A stretch of 6,304 bases of DNA from Dehalococcoidia bacterium. GTDB taxonomy: Bacteria > Chloroflexota > Dehalococcoidia > GIF9 > AB-539-J10. Within the stretch, counting starts at the first letter, position 1. Each line of letters starts with the position of its first letter. This document shows positions 1 through 4,950 of this stretch, piece by piece. The DNA lies in assembly GCA_030621105.1 (NCBI GenBank), contig JAUXIH010000064.1, forward strand, positions 1 through 6,304, written 5' to 3'. The notes below the pieces were generated by a model. That model made no database searches. It worked only from the letters and a program-made list of their open reading frames with translations, and was not told the DNA's origin. The position numbers and the translations under genes were made by a program.

Positions 1-15
1 TATATAATTATCCCG

Positions 16-22
16 TCACCTC
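16..22 (-). promoter_or_regulatory. Probable ribosome binding site of the next gene, expected rplF
   Basis: GAGGTGA on the minus strand overlaps the rpsH stop codon and matches the anti-Shine-Dalgarno sequence well. No start codon occurs in the remaining 15 bases, so the gene it serves begins at or beyond the window edge. In the canonical spc order this is rplF (uL6). The identity is inferred only from gene order. Confidence 0.5.
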
Positions 23-416
23 ACCAGATGTACCATAATATCTCGCCACCGCAGTGCTGCTGCCACGCCTCATGGCCTGTCATAATTCCCCTGGAGGTAG
101 ATACTATAGCGATTCCCAAACCCCCATACACGCGGGGTATCTCATTCCTCCCCGCATAGACCCTGAGGCTGGGCTTGCTCACCCTCTCCAGTCCCAGCAT
201 TCCCGGCTGCCCATCAATATACTTGAGCTTAACCTTTATCATGGACTGCACCCCATCCTTGAACACGCTATAATCCCCGATGAAGCCCTTTCGTTTGAGT
301 ACATTCAGGACATCTCGTTTCGTCCGCGAGTCAGGTACCAGTACTTCATCATGCCGTACCATGATGGCATTGCGAATCCGGGTTAACATATCAGCTATAG
401 GATCAGTAATTGCCAT
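21..416 (-). CDS. rpsH: 30S ribosomal protein uS8 (S8)
   Basis: uS8 binds the central domain of 16S rRNA early in assembly; in E. coli it also represses the spc operon. The 131-residue product has the standard start DPIADMLTRIRNA and the C-terminal rRNA-binding region RVYGGLGIAIVSTSRGIMT. It ends GGEILWYIW, close to the usual GGE-L-YVW. Between these, residues 114-122 read GHEAWQQHC, where most homologues have a more basic DxEAR-type helix, so this stretch is unusual although the frame is intact. The ATG is 2 bases after the rpsZ stop, with a weak binding site (GAGCTGG, or AAGGAAG further away). TGA ends the gene at 21-23. Confidence 0.97.
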   Translation of the reverse strand: MAITDPIADMLTRIRNAIMVRHDEVLVPDSRTKRDVLNVLKRKGFIGDYSVFKDGVQSMIKVKLKYIDGQPGMLGLERVSKPSLRVYAGRNEIPRVYGGLGIAIVSTSRGIMTGHEAWQQHCGGEILWYIW

Positions 417-418
417 GA

Positions 419-604
419 TTACCAGCTCGACTTCCTTACTCCAGGAATTTGGCCTGCCACCGCGAGCTCACGAAAACATATACGACACAGGCCAAACTTA
501 CGCATGTAAGCTCGGGACCGCCCGCATAACTGACAGCGATTGTGCTGCTGCACTTTATACTTCGGCGTCCTCTTTGATTTTACTATTCTGGATACTTTGG
601 CCAT
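419..604 (-). CDS. rpsZ: 30S ribosomal protein uS14, zinc-binding type Z
   Basis: uS14 sits in the head of the small subunit next to uS3 and uS10. The 61-residue product is the short zinc form, not the roughly 100-residue zinc-free form. Cysteines at 24, 27, 40 and 43 form two CxxC pairs (RCQLCGR and GLCRICFREL), and the protein ends IPGVRKSSW as the family does. The start is ATG at 602-604, with GGAG at 612-615 and a 7-base spacer inside the end of rplE. No second copy of uS14 lies in this window, so a zinc-independent paralogue elsewhere in the genome cannot be judged. The gene is often also named rpsN. Confidence 0.98.
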   Translation of the reverse strand: MAKVSRIVKSKRTPKYKVQQHNRCQLCGRSRAYMRKFGLCRICFRELAVAGQIPGVRKSSW

Positions 605-607
605 ATC

Positions 608-1150
608 TCAACTCCAACTAAAAGGCATGCCCATAAACTCCAGCAAGCCCCTAGCCTCCTCATCCTTTCTGGCAGTAGTCACTATGGTTATCTGCAATCC
701 CCGGATCTTATCCACGTTATCATAATCGATCTCGGGAAATATTATCTGCTCGCGTATTCCCAGGTTGTAATTCCCGTGGCCATCAAAGCCTCTGGGCACT
801 CCCTGAAAGTCCCGGAATCGAGGGAGAATTACAGAAACTAGCTTATCAAAAAAATCATACATGCGTCTACCTCGCAGCGTCACCATCAAACCTATGGGCA
901 TGCCAGTCCTAATCTTAAACGCAGCAATGGGTCTCTTGGCCCGGGTAACCACAGGATGCTGTCCTGTTATCGTGGTCAGGTCTCGTTCAGCCGACTCCAG
1001 AGCCTTGGGATTCTGCACTGTCTCCCCCATGCCAATACCCAACACAATCTTCTCCAACCGCGGCAATTGCATGACATTGGCATACCCAAATTTCTCCTGC
1101 AGTCGAGGTACAACCTCATTTATGTATTTTTCTCTCAATCGATGTTCCAT
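608..1150 (-). CDS. rplE: 50S ribosomal protein uL5 (L5)
   Basis: uL5 binds 5S rRNA, helps place the 5S particle in the central protuberance, and contacts P-site tRNA and uS13. The 180-residue product is of normal length. It has LEKIVLGIGMGE near 32-43, then ITGQHPVVTRAKRPIAAFKIRTGMPIGLMVTLRGRRMYDFFDKL (61-104), PRFRDFQGVPRGFDGHGNYNLGIREQIIFPEIDYD (110-144), and closes with TTARKDEEARGLLEFMGMPF. The ATG at 1148-1150 has AGG about 8 bases upstream and follows a 12-base spacer after rplX. The final SWS tail is a few residues past the usual MPF ending. The gap to rpsN is 3 bases. Confidence 0.98.
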   Translation of the reverse strand: MEHRLREKYINEVVPRLQEKFGYANVMQLPRLEKIVLGIGMGETVQNPKALESAERDLTTITGQHPVVTRAKRPIAAFKIRTGMPIGLMVTLRGRRMYDFFDKLVSVILPRFRDFQGVPRGFDGHGNYNLGIREQIIFPEIDYDNVDKIRGLQITIVTTARKDEEARGLLEFMGMPFSWS

Positions 1151-1162
1151 AACTAAACCTGA

Positions 1163-1474
1163 CTAATCAATCGCCTCACCACATCTATGGCAAATGCGAA
1201 CCCTTGTGCCATCATCGAGAACCCGCATGGTGACCCGTGTAGCCTTGCCACACTTATTACACACCAACATCACATTGGACAAGGACAACGGAGCCTCAAG
1301 TTCAATGATGCCTGCCTGCTGAGCCTTCCCCTGAGTCTTAGAATGGCGCTTGGTCATGTTAAGCCCCTCCACCACCACTCGACTCTGCCGAGGAAAAACC
1401 CGCCGAACCTTGCCCTTCGTTCCTTTATCCTTGCCCGCAATTATGGTTACGGTATCATCCTTCCTGATATTCAT
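1163..1474 (-). CDS. rplX: 50S ribosomal protein uL24 (L24), four-cysteine form
   Basis: uL24 is an assembly initiator protein that binds the 5' region of 23S rRNA near the tunnel exit. The 103-residue product opens with a KOW motif (residues 2-33, including DDTVTIIAGKDKGTKGKVRRVFP), followed by VVVEGLNMTKRH and IIELEAPLSLSNVMLVC. The C-terminal part carries two CxxC pairs, Cys72/Cys75 and Cys95/Cys98, which look like a zinc knuckle. Some bacterial L24 proteins keep these cysteines and others, such as the E. coli one, have lost them. Zinc binding is inferred from the motif. The ATG start has AGAGGTG at 1482-1488 with a 7-base spacer and lies one base after rplN. The stop TAG is followed by a 12-base spacer to rplE. 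Confidence 0.97.
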   Translation of the reverse strand: MNIRKDDTVTIIAGKDKGTKGKVRRVFPRQSRVVVEGLNMTKRHSKTQGKAQQAGIIELEAPLSLSNVMLVCNKCGKATRVTMRVLDDGTRVRICHRCGEAID

Positions 1475-1475
1475 A

Positions 1476-1844
1476 TCACAACACCTCTGGAGCCAAGGAG
1501 ATTATCTTAGTAAAATTCTTCTCCCTGAGTTCCCGAGCAACTGGACCAAAGATACGGGTCCCCCGGGGATTACCCTTGTCATCCAGAATCACCGCGGCAT
1601 TATCATCAAACCTGATATAGGACCCATCCCAGCGCCGATACTTCGTGGCCACGCGTACAATAACTGCTCGGAGCACCTCCCCTTTCTTGACCATGCCACG
1701 CGGTATAGCCCTCTTTACCGTAACGACCACCACGTCGCCAACTCGAGCGTATCTCCTCCTTGTGCCACCAAGCACATTGATACACATTACCTGCCTGGCA
1801 CCAGTGTTATCCGCTATCCTGAGCCTGGTATAAGATTGAATCAC
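1476..1844 (-). CDS. rplN: 50S ribosomal protein uL14 (L14), GTG start
   Basis: uL14 lies at the subunit interface, forms bridges with 16S rRNA and is the docking site for the silencing factor RsfS. The 122-residue product is typical: MIQSYTRLRIADNTGARQVMCINVLGG at 1-27, VGDVVVVTVKRAIP at 35-48, VKKGEVLRAVIVRVATKYRR at 52-71 and FGPVARELREKNFTKIISLAPEVL at the end. The start is GTG at 1842-1844, fixed by AAGGAG at 1852-1857 with a 7-base spacer and by agreement with the family N-terminus. It lies one base after the rpsQ stop, and its own stop is one base before the rplX ATG. Confidence 0.98.
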   Translation of the reverse strand: MIQSYTRLRIADNTGARQVMCINVLGGTRRRYARVGDVVVVTVKRAIPRGMVKKGEVLRAVIVRVATKYRRWDGSYIRFDDNAAVILDDKGNPRGTRIFGPVARELREKNFTKIISLAPEVL

Positions 1845-1845
1845 C

Positions 1846-2121
1846 CTATGTCTCCTTGACCTCGGCCAGCGGTGTCTTCTCTATTCTCTCCACGATTCGC
1901 CATCTCTTTTCCCGAGATAAGGGGCGAGCCTCCACCATCTTCACCCTGTCCCCCACATGACACTTATTGTCGGCATCATGAGCCTTATACCTCTTCACCT
2001 TTCTAATCATCTTCTTATAAAGAGGGTGCCGACCAAATGTTTCCACCGCGACAACTACTGTCTTGTCCATTTTATCGCTCACTACCTGTCCTTCACGAAT
2101 CTTCCTTCGTATATAACTCAT
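1846..2121 (-). CDS. rpsQ: 30S ribosomal protein uS17 (S17)
   Basis: uS17 is a primary 16S rRNA-binding protein with an OB fold, needed early in small-subunit assembly. The 91-residue product has RRKIREGQVVSDKMDKTVVVAVE at 5-27 (the usual G-x-V-x-S-x-K-M-x-K-T-V-V-V pattern). It continues with HPLYKKMIRKVKRYKAHD (32-49) and GDRVKMVEARPLSREKRWRIVERI (57-80), the family signature. Its start ATG shares bases with the rpmC stop (4-base overlap), with AGGGAG-type purines upstream. The stop TAG lies one base before the rplN GTG. Nothing unusual is seen in length or motifs. Confidence 0.98.
   Translation of the reverse strand: MSYIRRKIREGQVVSDKMDKTVVVAVETFGRHPLYKKMIRKVKRYKAHDADNKCHVGDRVKMVEARPLSREKRWRIVERIEKTPLAEVKET
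1852..1857 (-). promoter_or_regulatory. Ribosome binding site fixing the rplN GTG start
   Basis: AAGGAG on the minus strand, within the last codons of rpsQ, lies 7 bases before the GTG at 1842-1844. It supports GTG as the true rplN start. Confidence 0.8.
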
Positions 2122-2318
2122 CTTATTCCCAGCTCCCTCTCCCTAATAACGGTCTCCATTCTGGCTATCTTGCCTTTTCTGACCTCAGGAATTTCGCGAT
2201 GATTGGCCAACTGACGGGTTGCCATCCGGAAACGAAGGTTAAATAATTCTTCCCTGGCATCCGATAGTTGCTTTAATAGCTCGGCATCACTTAAAATACG
2301 AATCTCTTCAATCTTCAT
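2118..2318 (-). CDS. rpmC: 50S ribosomal protein uL29 (L29)
   Basis: uL29 is a small two-helix protein next to uL23 at the tunnel exit. The 66-residue product starts MKIEEIRILSDAELLKQL and has the signature REELFNLRFRMATRQLANHREIPEVRKGKIARMETVIRERE, a helical hairpin rich in Leu, Arg and Glu. The frame is open further upstream to 2426, but that extension lies wholly within rplP and resembles no L29. The ATG at 2316-2318 has GGGAG at 2328-2332, 9 bases upstream. The gap to rplP is one base, and the stop TGA overlaps the rpsQ start in an ATGA arrangement, typical of coupled genes. Confidence 0.97.
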   Translation of the reverse strand: MKIEEIRILSDAELLKQLSDAREELFNLRFRMATRQLANHREIPEVRKGKIARMETVIRERELGIR

Positions 2319-2319
2319 A

Positions 2320-2736
2320 CTATTGTACTCCCTCTCCCCGAGCAAAGCTGGCAGTAATAGGAAGCTTGTGCGTAGCCAGACGCAGGGCTTCTCTGGCATC
2401 ATTTTCCTTAATGCCTCCCAGCTCAAACATGATTCTACCTCTCCTCACCACAGCAACCCAGTGATCCGGGGCCCCTTTGCCACTACCCATTCTGGTCTCC
2501 GCGGGCTTTTTCGTCACCGGCTTGTCGGGAAAGACACGCACCCACAACTTGCCCCCACGACGCACATATCTGACCAGAACACGACGAGTCGCTTCAATCT
2601 GTCTCGCTGTTATCCAGGACGTTTCTTCCGCTCGCAGGCCAAAATCACCAAAGGCAACAGTATTGCCTGCATGCGCATCCCCTTTCATCCGTCCCCGATG
2701 AACTTTCCTGTGCTTAACTCTTTTCGGTTGTAACAC
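2320..2736 (-). CDS. rplP: 50S ribosomal protein uL16 (L16), GTG start
   Basis: uL16 is a late-assembling large-subunit protein that contacts A-site tRNA and organises the functional core. The 138-residue product begins MLQPKRVKHRKVHRGRMKG, the standard opening. It carries the ARQIEATRRVLVRYVRRGGKLWVRVFPDKPVTKKPAETRMGSGKG region (44-88), including the arginine-rich segment near the tRNA site (Arg82 in the TRMGSGKG turn). REALRLATHKLPITASFA closes the fold. The start is GTG at 2734-2736, inside the 3' end of rpsC (23-base overlap). GAGG within a G-run lies 7 bases upstream, so the two genes are probably translationally coupled. The stop is one base before the rpmC start. Confidence 0.97.
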   Translation of the reverse strand: MLQPKRVKHRKVHRGRMKGDAHAGNTVAFGDFGLRAEETSWITARQIEATRRVLVRYVRRGGKLWVRVFPDKPVTKKPAETRMGSGKGAPDHWVAVVRRGRIMFELGGIKENDAREALRLATHKLPITASFARGEGVQ

Positions 2737-3376
2737 CTTCCCCCCTCACTTCGGGAAGAATATCTCCCTTATACACCCACACTTTAATCCCAATGCGCCC
2801 CATGACAGTATGGGCTTCGGTAAATCCGTAATTAATATCTGCTCGCAAGGTATGCAAGGGCATCCGCCCACGATGCTGCATCTCAGTGCGGGCAATCTCC
2901 AGTCCCCCCAACCGCCCCGAGCATCTTACCTTGATTCCTTTGGCCCCCGCCTGTAGCGTGCGGGAAACAGACTGCTTTACCACCCGGCGAAACGGTACCC
3001 TGTTCTCAATCCGCTGAGCTATATTCTGAGCCACAAGGAGCGCCTCGAGCTCCGGGCGAGGGACTTCCTTCACCGTCAGCTTAATCCTCCCTCCCACAAG
3101 ATGCTCCAACTGCCCCCTCAATGCCTCCACTGCTTGCCCCCGGCGGCCAATCAATATACCCGGACGGGCAGCGTACAGGGTCAAGGCAATCTCCTCACCA
3201 GGACGTTCAATCTCCACGCGGGAGACACCAGCCCCAGAACAGCTCTTCCCTATAGCACGACGCAGCTTGATATCCTGCTGTAAAAACTGGGCATACCGCT
3301 TCTCGGCATACCACTTGGCCTGCCAATCCTGAGTGACCCCTAATCTGAATGCATAAGGATGAACTTTCTGCCCCAA
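2714..3376 (-). CDS. rpsC: 30S ribosomal protein uS3 (S3), TTG start
   Basis: uS3 forms part of the mRNA entry channel of the small subunit and has RNA-unwinding activity together with uS4 and uS5. With the start chosen here the product is 220 residues and opens MGQKVHPYAFRLG, the family's standard N-terminus. A type-2 KH domain lies in the N-terminal half, with the GxxG loop GRRG at 77-80. The C-terminal domain has GIKVRCSGRLGGLEIAR, ADINYGFTEAHTVMG and GIKVWVYKGD. The start is TTG at 3374-3376, one base after the rplV stop, with AGAGGAG exactly 7 bases upstream. A TTG at 3395-3397 would add seven unconserved residues, lie inside rplV and have no good binding site, so I rejected it. The last 23 bases overlap the start of rplP. 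Confidence 0.96.
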   Translation of the reverse strand: MGQKVHPYAFRLGVTQDWQAKWYAEKRYAQFLQQDIKLRRAIGKSCSGAGVSRVEIERPGEEIALTLYAARPGILIGRRGQAVEALRGQLEHLVGGRIKLTVKEVPRPELEALLVAQNIAQRIENRVPFRRVVKQSVSRTLQAGAKGIKVRCSGRLGGLEIARTEMQHRGRMPLHTLRADINYGFTEAHTVMGRIGIKVWVYKGDILPEVRGEGVTTEKS

Positions 3377-3377
3377 T

Positions 3378-3713
3378 TTACTGCTCCTCTGAAACAAAAA
3401 CCGTGATATGGCTGGACCTCTTCAGGATAGGGCTGATATGCCCCCGGGACTTGGGCCGAAATCTCTTTAGCGTGCGCCCCTGGTCAGCAAATATCTCCGT
3501 AATCCTGAGATCCGCCGGTGACAGCTGGAAGGTATTCTCCGCATTGGCCGCCGCTGACTTGACAACCTTGGCCACTGCCTTAGCTCCTGGCGTAGGCACA
3601 AACTTGAGCATGGTCAGCGCTTCATCAACCTTCCTGCCTCTAACCATGTTTACCACCAGCCGCACTTTCCGTGGTGGAATGCCAACATCTTTCGCCAATG
3701 CTTTCACTTTCAC
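3378..3713 (-). CDS. rplV: 50S ribosomal protein uL22 (L22)
   Basis: uL22 contacts all domains of 23S rRNA, and its beta-hairpin lines the exit tunnel beside uL4. The 111-residue product has the conserved helix IPPRKVRLVVNMVRGRKVDEAL (residues 12-33), then KSAAANAEN, and the hairpin RTLKRFRPKSRGHISPILKRSSHITV (80-105). At the hairpin tip many bacteria read GRA where this protein reads GHI (91-93). That is close to the region where deletions and substitutions affect macrolide response, but resistance cannot be inferred. The start is GTG at 3711-3713, the first start codon after the in-frame rpsS stop. AGGAG at 3724-3728 lies 10 bases upstream. The gap to rpsS is 6 bases. Confidence 0.96.
   Translation of the reverse strand: MKVKALAKDVGIPPRKVRLVVNMVRGRKVDEALTMLKFVPTPGAKAVAKVVKSAAANAENTFQLSPADLRITEIFADQGRTLKRFRPKSRGHISPILKRSSHITVFVSEEQ
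3384..3390 (-). promoter_or_regulatory. Ribosome binding site fixing the rpsC TTG start
   Basis: AGAGGAG on the minus strand lies in the last codons of rplV, 7 bases before the TTG at 3374-3376. It decides between two possible TTG starts, because the upstream one (3395-3397) lies before this site and could not use it. Confidence 0.85.
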
Positions 3714-3719
3714 CGAATT

Positions 3720-4004
3720 TTATCTCCTCGCCACACTGATCTTAGCCTTAGTAATATGCCCGCGGAAGGTCCTGGTAGGAGCAAACTCGGCCAGCTTATG
3801 CCCCACCATTCCTTCAGTAATAAATATCGGCACATGTTTTCTACCATTATGTACCGCAATGGTTAGTCCTATCATCTGAGGGAAAATGGTAGATGCCCGT
3901 GACCAGGTCTTGATCACTGCCTTTTCACCTGAAAGGTTAAGTGCCTCGACCCTTTTAAGCAATTTAGCATCACAATAAGGCCCCTTCTTTAACGATCGTG
4001 ACAT
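3720..4004 (-). CDS. rpsS: 30S ribosomal protein uS19 (S19)
   Basis: uS19 lies in the head of the small subunit, near the A-site finger contact, and pairs with uS13. The 94-residue product shows the family pattern throughout: MSRSLKKGPY at the start, IKTWSRASTIFPQMIGLTIAVHNG in the middle, then HVPIFITEGMVGHKLAEFAPTRTFRGH. It ends in a basic tail (TKAKISVARR). The ATG start at 4002-4004 has AAGGAAG 6 bases upstream, overlapping the end of rplB; the gap to the rplB stop is 3 bases. Length and motifs are ordinary for the family, and it sits in its usual place between rplB and rplV. Confidence 0.98.
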   Translation of the reverse strand: MSRSLKKGPYCDAKLLKRVEALNLSGEKAVIKTWSRASTIFPQMIGLTIAVHNGRKHVPIFITEGMVGHKLAEFAPTRTFRGHITKAKISVARR

Positions 4005-4007
4005 ATT

Positions 4008-4832
4008 TTACTTCCTTCGCGCGATAATTAACCTGTTCAATGGCTTGCGGCGGCGGCGAGTCTTAGGCCCCAGCGCTGGCTTACCCCACGGCGTTTTAGG
4101 TGGCATTCCCAGCGGAGATCTTCCCTCACCACCCCCATGGGGGTGGTCACGCGGGCTCATGGCGGAGCCCCTAACTACTGGTCGCCAGCCCAACCACCTC
4201 CTGCGGCCAGCTTTGCCATACACAGTATTTTTATGGTTCACATTGCCTAATTGCCCCACCGTAGCCCAGCACCGGTTATGAAATCGGCGCAGTTCGCCCG
4301 AAGGCAGGCGAAGCGAGACATATTTACCTTCCGTCCCCAGTATCTGCGCCGCGCCTCCTGCGCTATGAACAACCCGCCCCCCTTTACCAGGCTCAAACTC
4401 AATATTATGTACTAAGGTTCCCACAGGGATAGAGCCCAGCGGAAGGGCACATCCCGGCTTGATATCAGCCTCCTCGCCTGACTGCACTATACTTCCCGTC
4501 GCAAGGTTTATCGGGGCCAGGATATATCGCTTCTCTCCATCAATATAGTGAACTAAAGCGATACGAACCGAGCGGTTGGGGTCATACTCAATACTGGCGA
4601 TGCGGCCAGGAACCCCCAGCTTATTGCGCCTGAAGTCAATGAGCCGTAGCTTGCGCTTGGCCCCACCTCCACGATGGCGAACCGTGATTACTCCCCGGTT
4701 ATTTCGCCCCGCCTTCTTGGGCAACGCCGCCAGCAGAGACTTCTCAGGAGCAGCCTTGCTAATCTCCTCCGAGGTTCCATCTACCATTCCTCTCCTCCCA
4801 GGAGAAGTTGGTTTATAAATCTTTATTCCCAT
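4008..4832 (-). CDS. rplB: 50S ribosomal protein uL2 (L2)
   Basis: uL2 is a large, highly conserved 23S rRNA-binding protein needed for subunit association and for the peptidyl transferase region. The 274-residue product is full length: KPTSPGRRG at 7-15, the OB-like domain with VRHRGGGAKR at 51-60 and IEYDPNRSVRIALV at 81-94, and the SH3-like domain with LRLPSGELRRF near 174-184. The C-terminal extension carries DHPHGGGEG at 229-237; His230 corresponds to E. coli His229, the residue tied to activity. The C-terminus is a dense basic tail (KTRRRRKPLNRLIIARRK). The segment after GEGRSP looks about one residue shorter than in many homologues. The ATG lies 21 bases after the bS22-like stop codon, the largest real spacer in the operon. 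The stop is 3 bases before rpsS. Confidence 0.98.
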   Translation of the reverse strand: MGIKIYKPTSPGRRGMVDGTSEEISKAAPEKSLLAALPKKAGRNNRGVITVRHRGGGAKRKLRLIDFRRNKLGVPGRIASIEYDPNRSVRIALVHYIDGEKRYILAPINLATGSIVQSGEEADIKPGCALPLGSIPVGTLVHNIEFEPGKGGRVVHSAGGAAQILGTEGKYVSLRLPSGELRRFHNRCWATVGQLGNVNHKNTVYGKAGRRRWLGWRPVVRGSAMSPRDHPHGGGEGRSPLGMPPKTPWGKPALGPKTRRRRKPLNRLIIARRK

Positions 4833-4838
4833 CGTCTG

Positions 4839-4855
4839 AGCGCACCTTCTGCGCT
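4839..4855 (-). promoter_or_regulatory. Small hairpin with the rplB ribosome binding site in its loop
   Basis: On the minus strand the sequence AGCGC-AGAAGGT-GCGCT forms a perfect 5-base-pair, GC-rich stem with a 7-base loop. The loop carries AAGG, the best candidate ribosome binding site for rplB, about 10-12 bases before its ATG. The hairpin begins inside the stop codon of the bS22-like gene, so a ribosome finishing that gene would sit on or melt it. It is too short, and has no T-run, to be a terminator. A role in presenting or modulating the rplB start is inference; the pairing itself is seen directly. Confidence 0.5.
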
Positions 4856-4949
4856 ATGGATTATTCCTCTGCCACCGAGTCCGCTTAAGCAACTTCTTGT
4901 GGTGGTGCTTTGATATTTTTTTCTTTCTCCACTTAAGAACTGAGCCCAA
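4854..4949 (-). CDS. bS22-like small ribosomal protein (AURKAIP1/COX24, mS38-type domain), 31 residues
   Basis: This is a 31-codon frame in the rplW-rplB gap, starting TTG and ending TAG. The peptide opens MGSVLKWRKKK, continues ISKHHHKKLLKRTR and ends WQRNNP. It has 12 Lys/Arg and 3 His and no acidic residue. Recalled from memory, mycobacterial bS22 (about 33 residues) opens MGSVIK and carries MSKKKHRKLLRRTR then VQR at matching positions, about 18 identities over 28 aligned residues. That family shares the domain of mitochondrial mS38 and, in mycobacterial structures, is a small-subunit peptide embedded in 16S rRNA. The start is supported by GAGGGGG 6 bases upstream, by the MGSV alignment, and by a one-base gap after the rplW stop like several other junctions here. 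A TTG five codons upstream (4962-4964) is a weaker alternative. Family membership is an inference from similarity; ribosome association is inferred from family and operon. Confidence 0.85.
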   Translation of the reverse strand: MGSVLKWRKKKISKHHHKKLLKRTRWQRNNP

Positions 4950-4950
4950 G

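Noticed and set aside
54..386. Plus-strand open frame of 110 codons opposite rpsH
   Set aside because: It is a shadow of rpsH on the other strand, with no recognisable domain. The same reasoning applies to all other plus-strand frames in the window, such as 1350-1859, 2323-2733 and 3349-3879.
1151..1162. Promoter or boundary between the rplX and rplE genes
   Set aside because: The gap is only 12 bases and holds no recognisable promoter elements, only a weak AGG binding site for rplE.
2319..2426. A 36-residue N-terminal extension of uL29
   Set aside because: It lies wholly in rplP, matches no uL29 N-terminus, and the ATG at 2316-2318 has its own binding site and gives the family's normal start.
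4833..4855. Transcription terminator between rplW and rplB
   Set aside because: The stem is only 5 base pairs with no following T-run, and the operon continues without change in direction or order.
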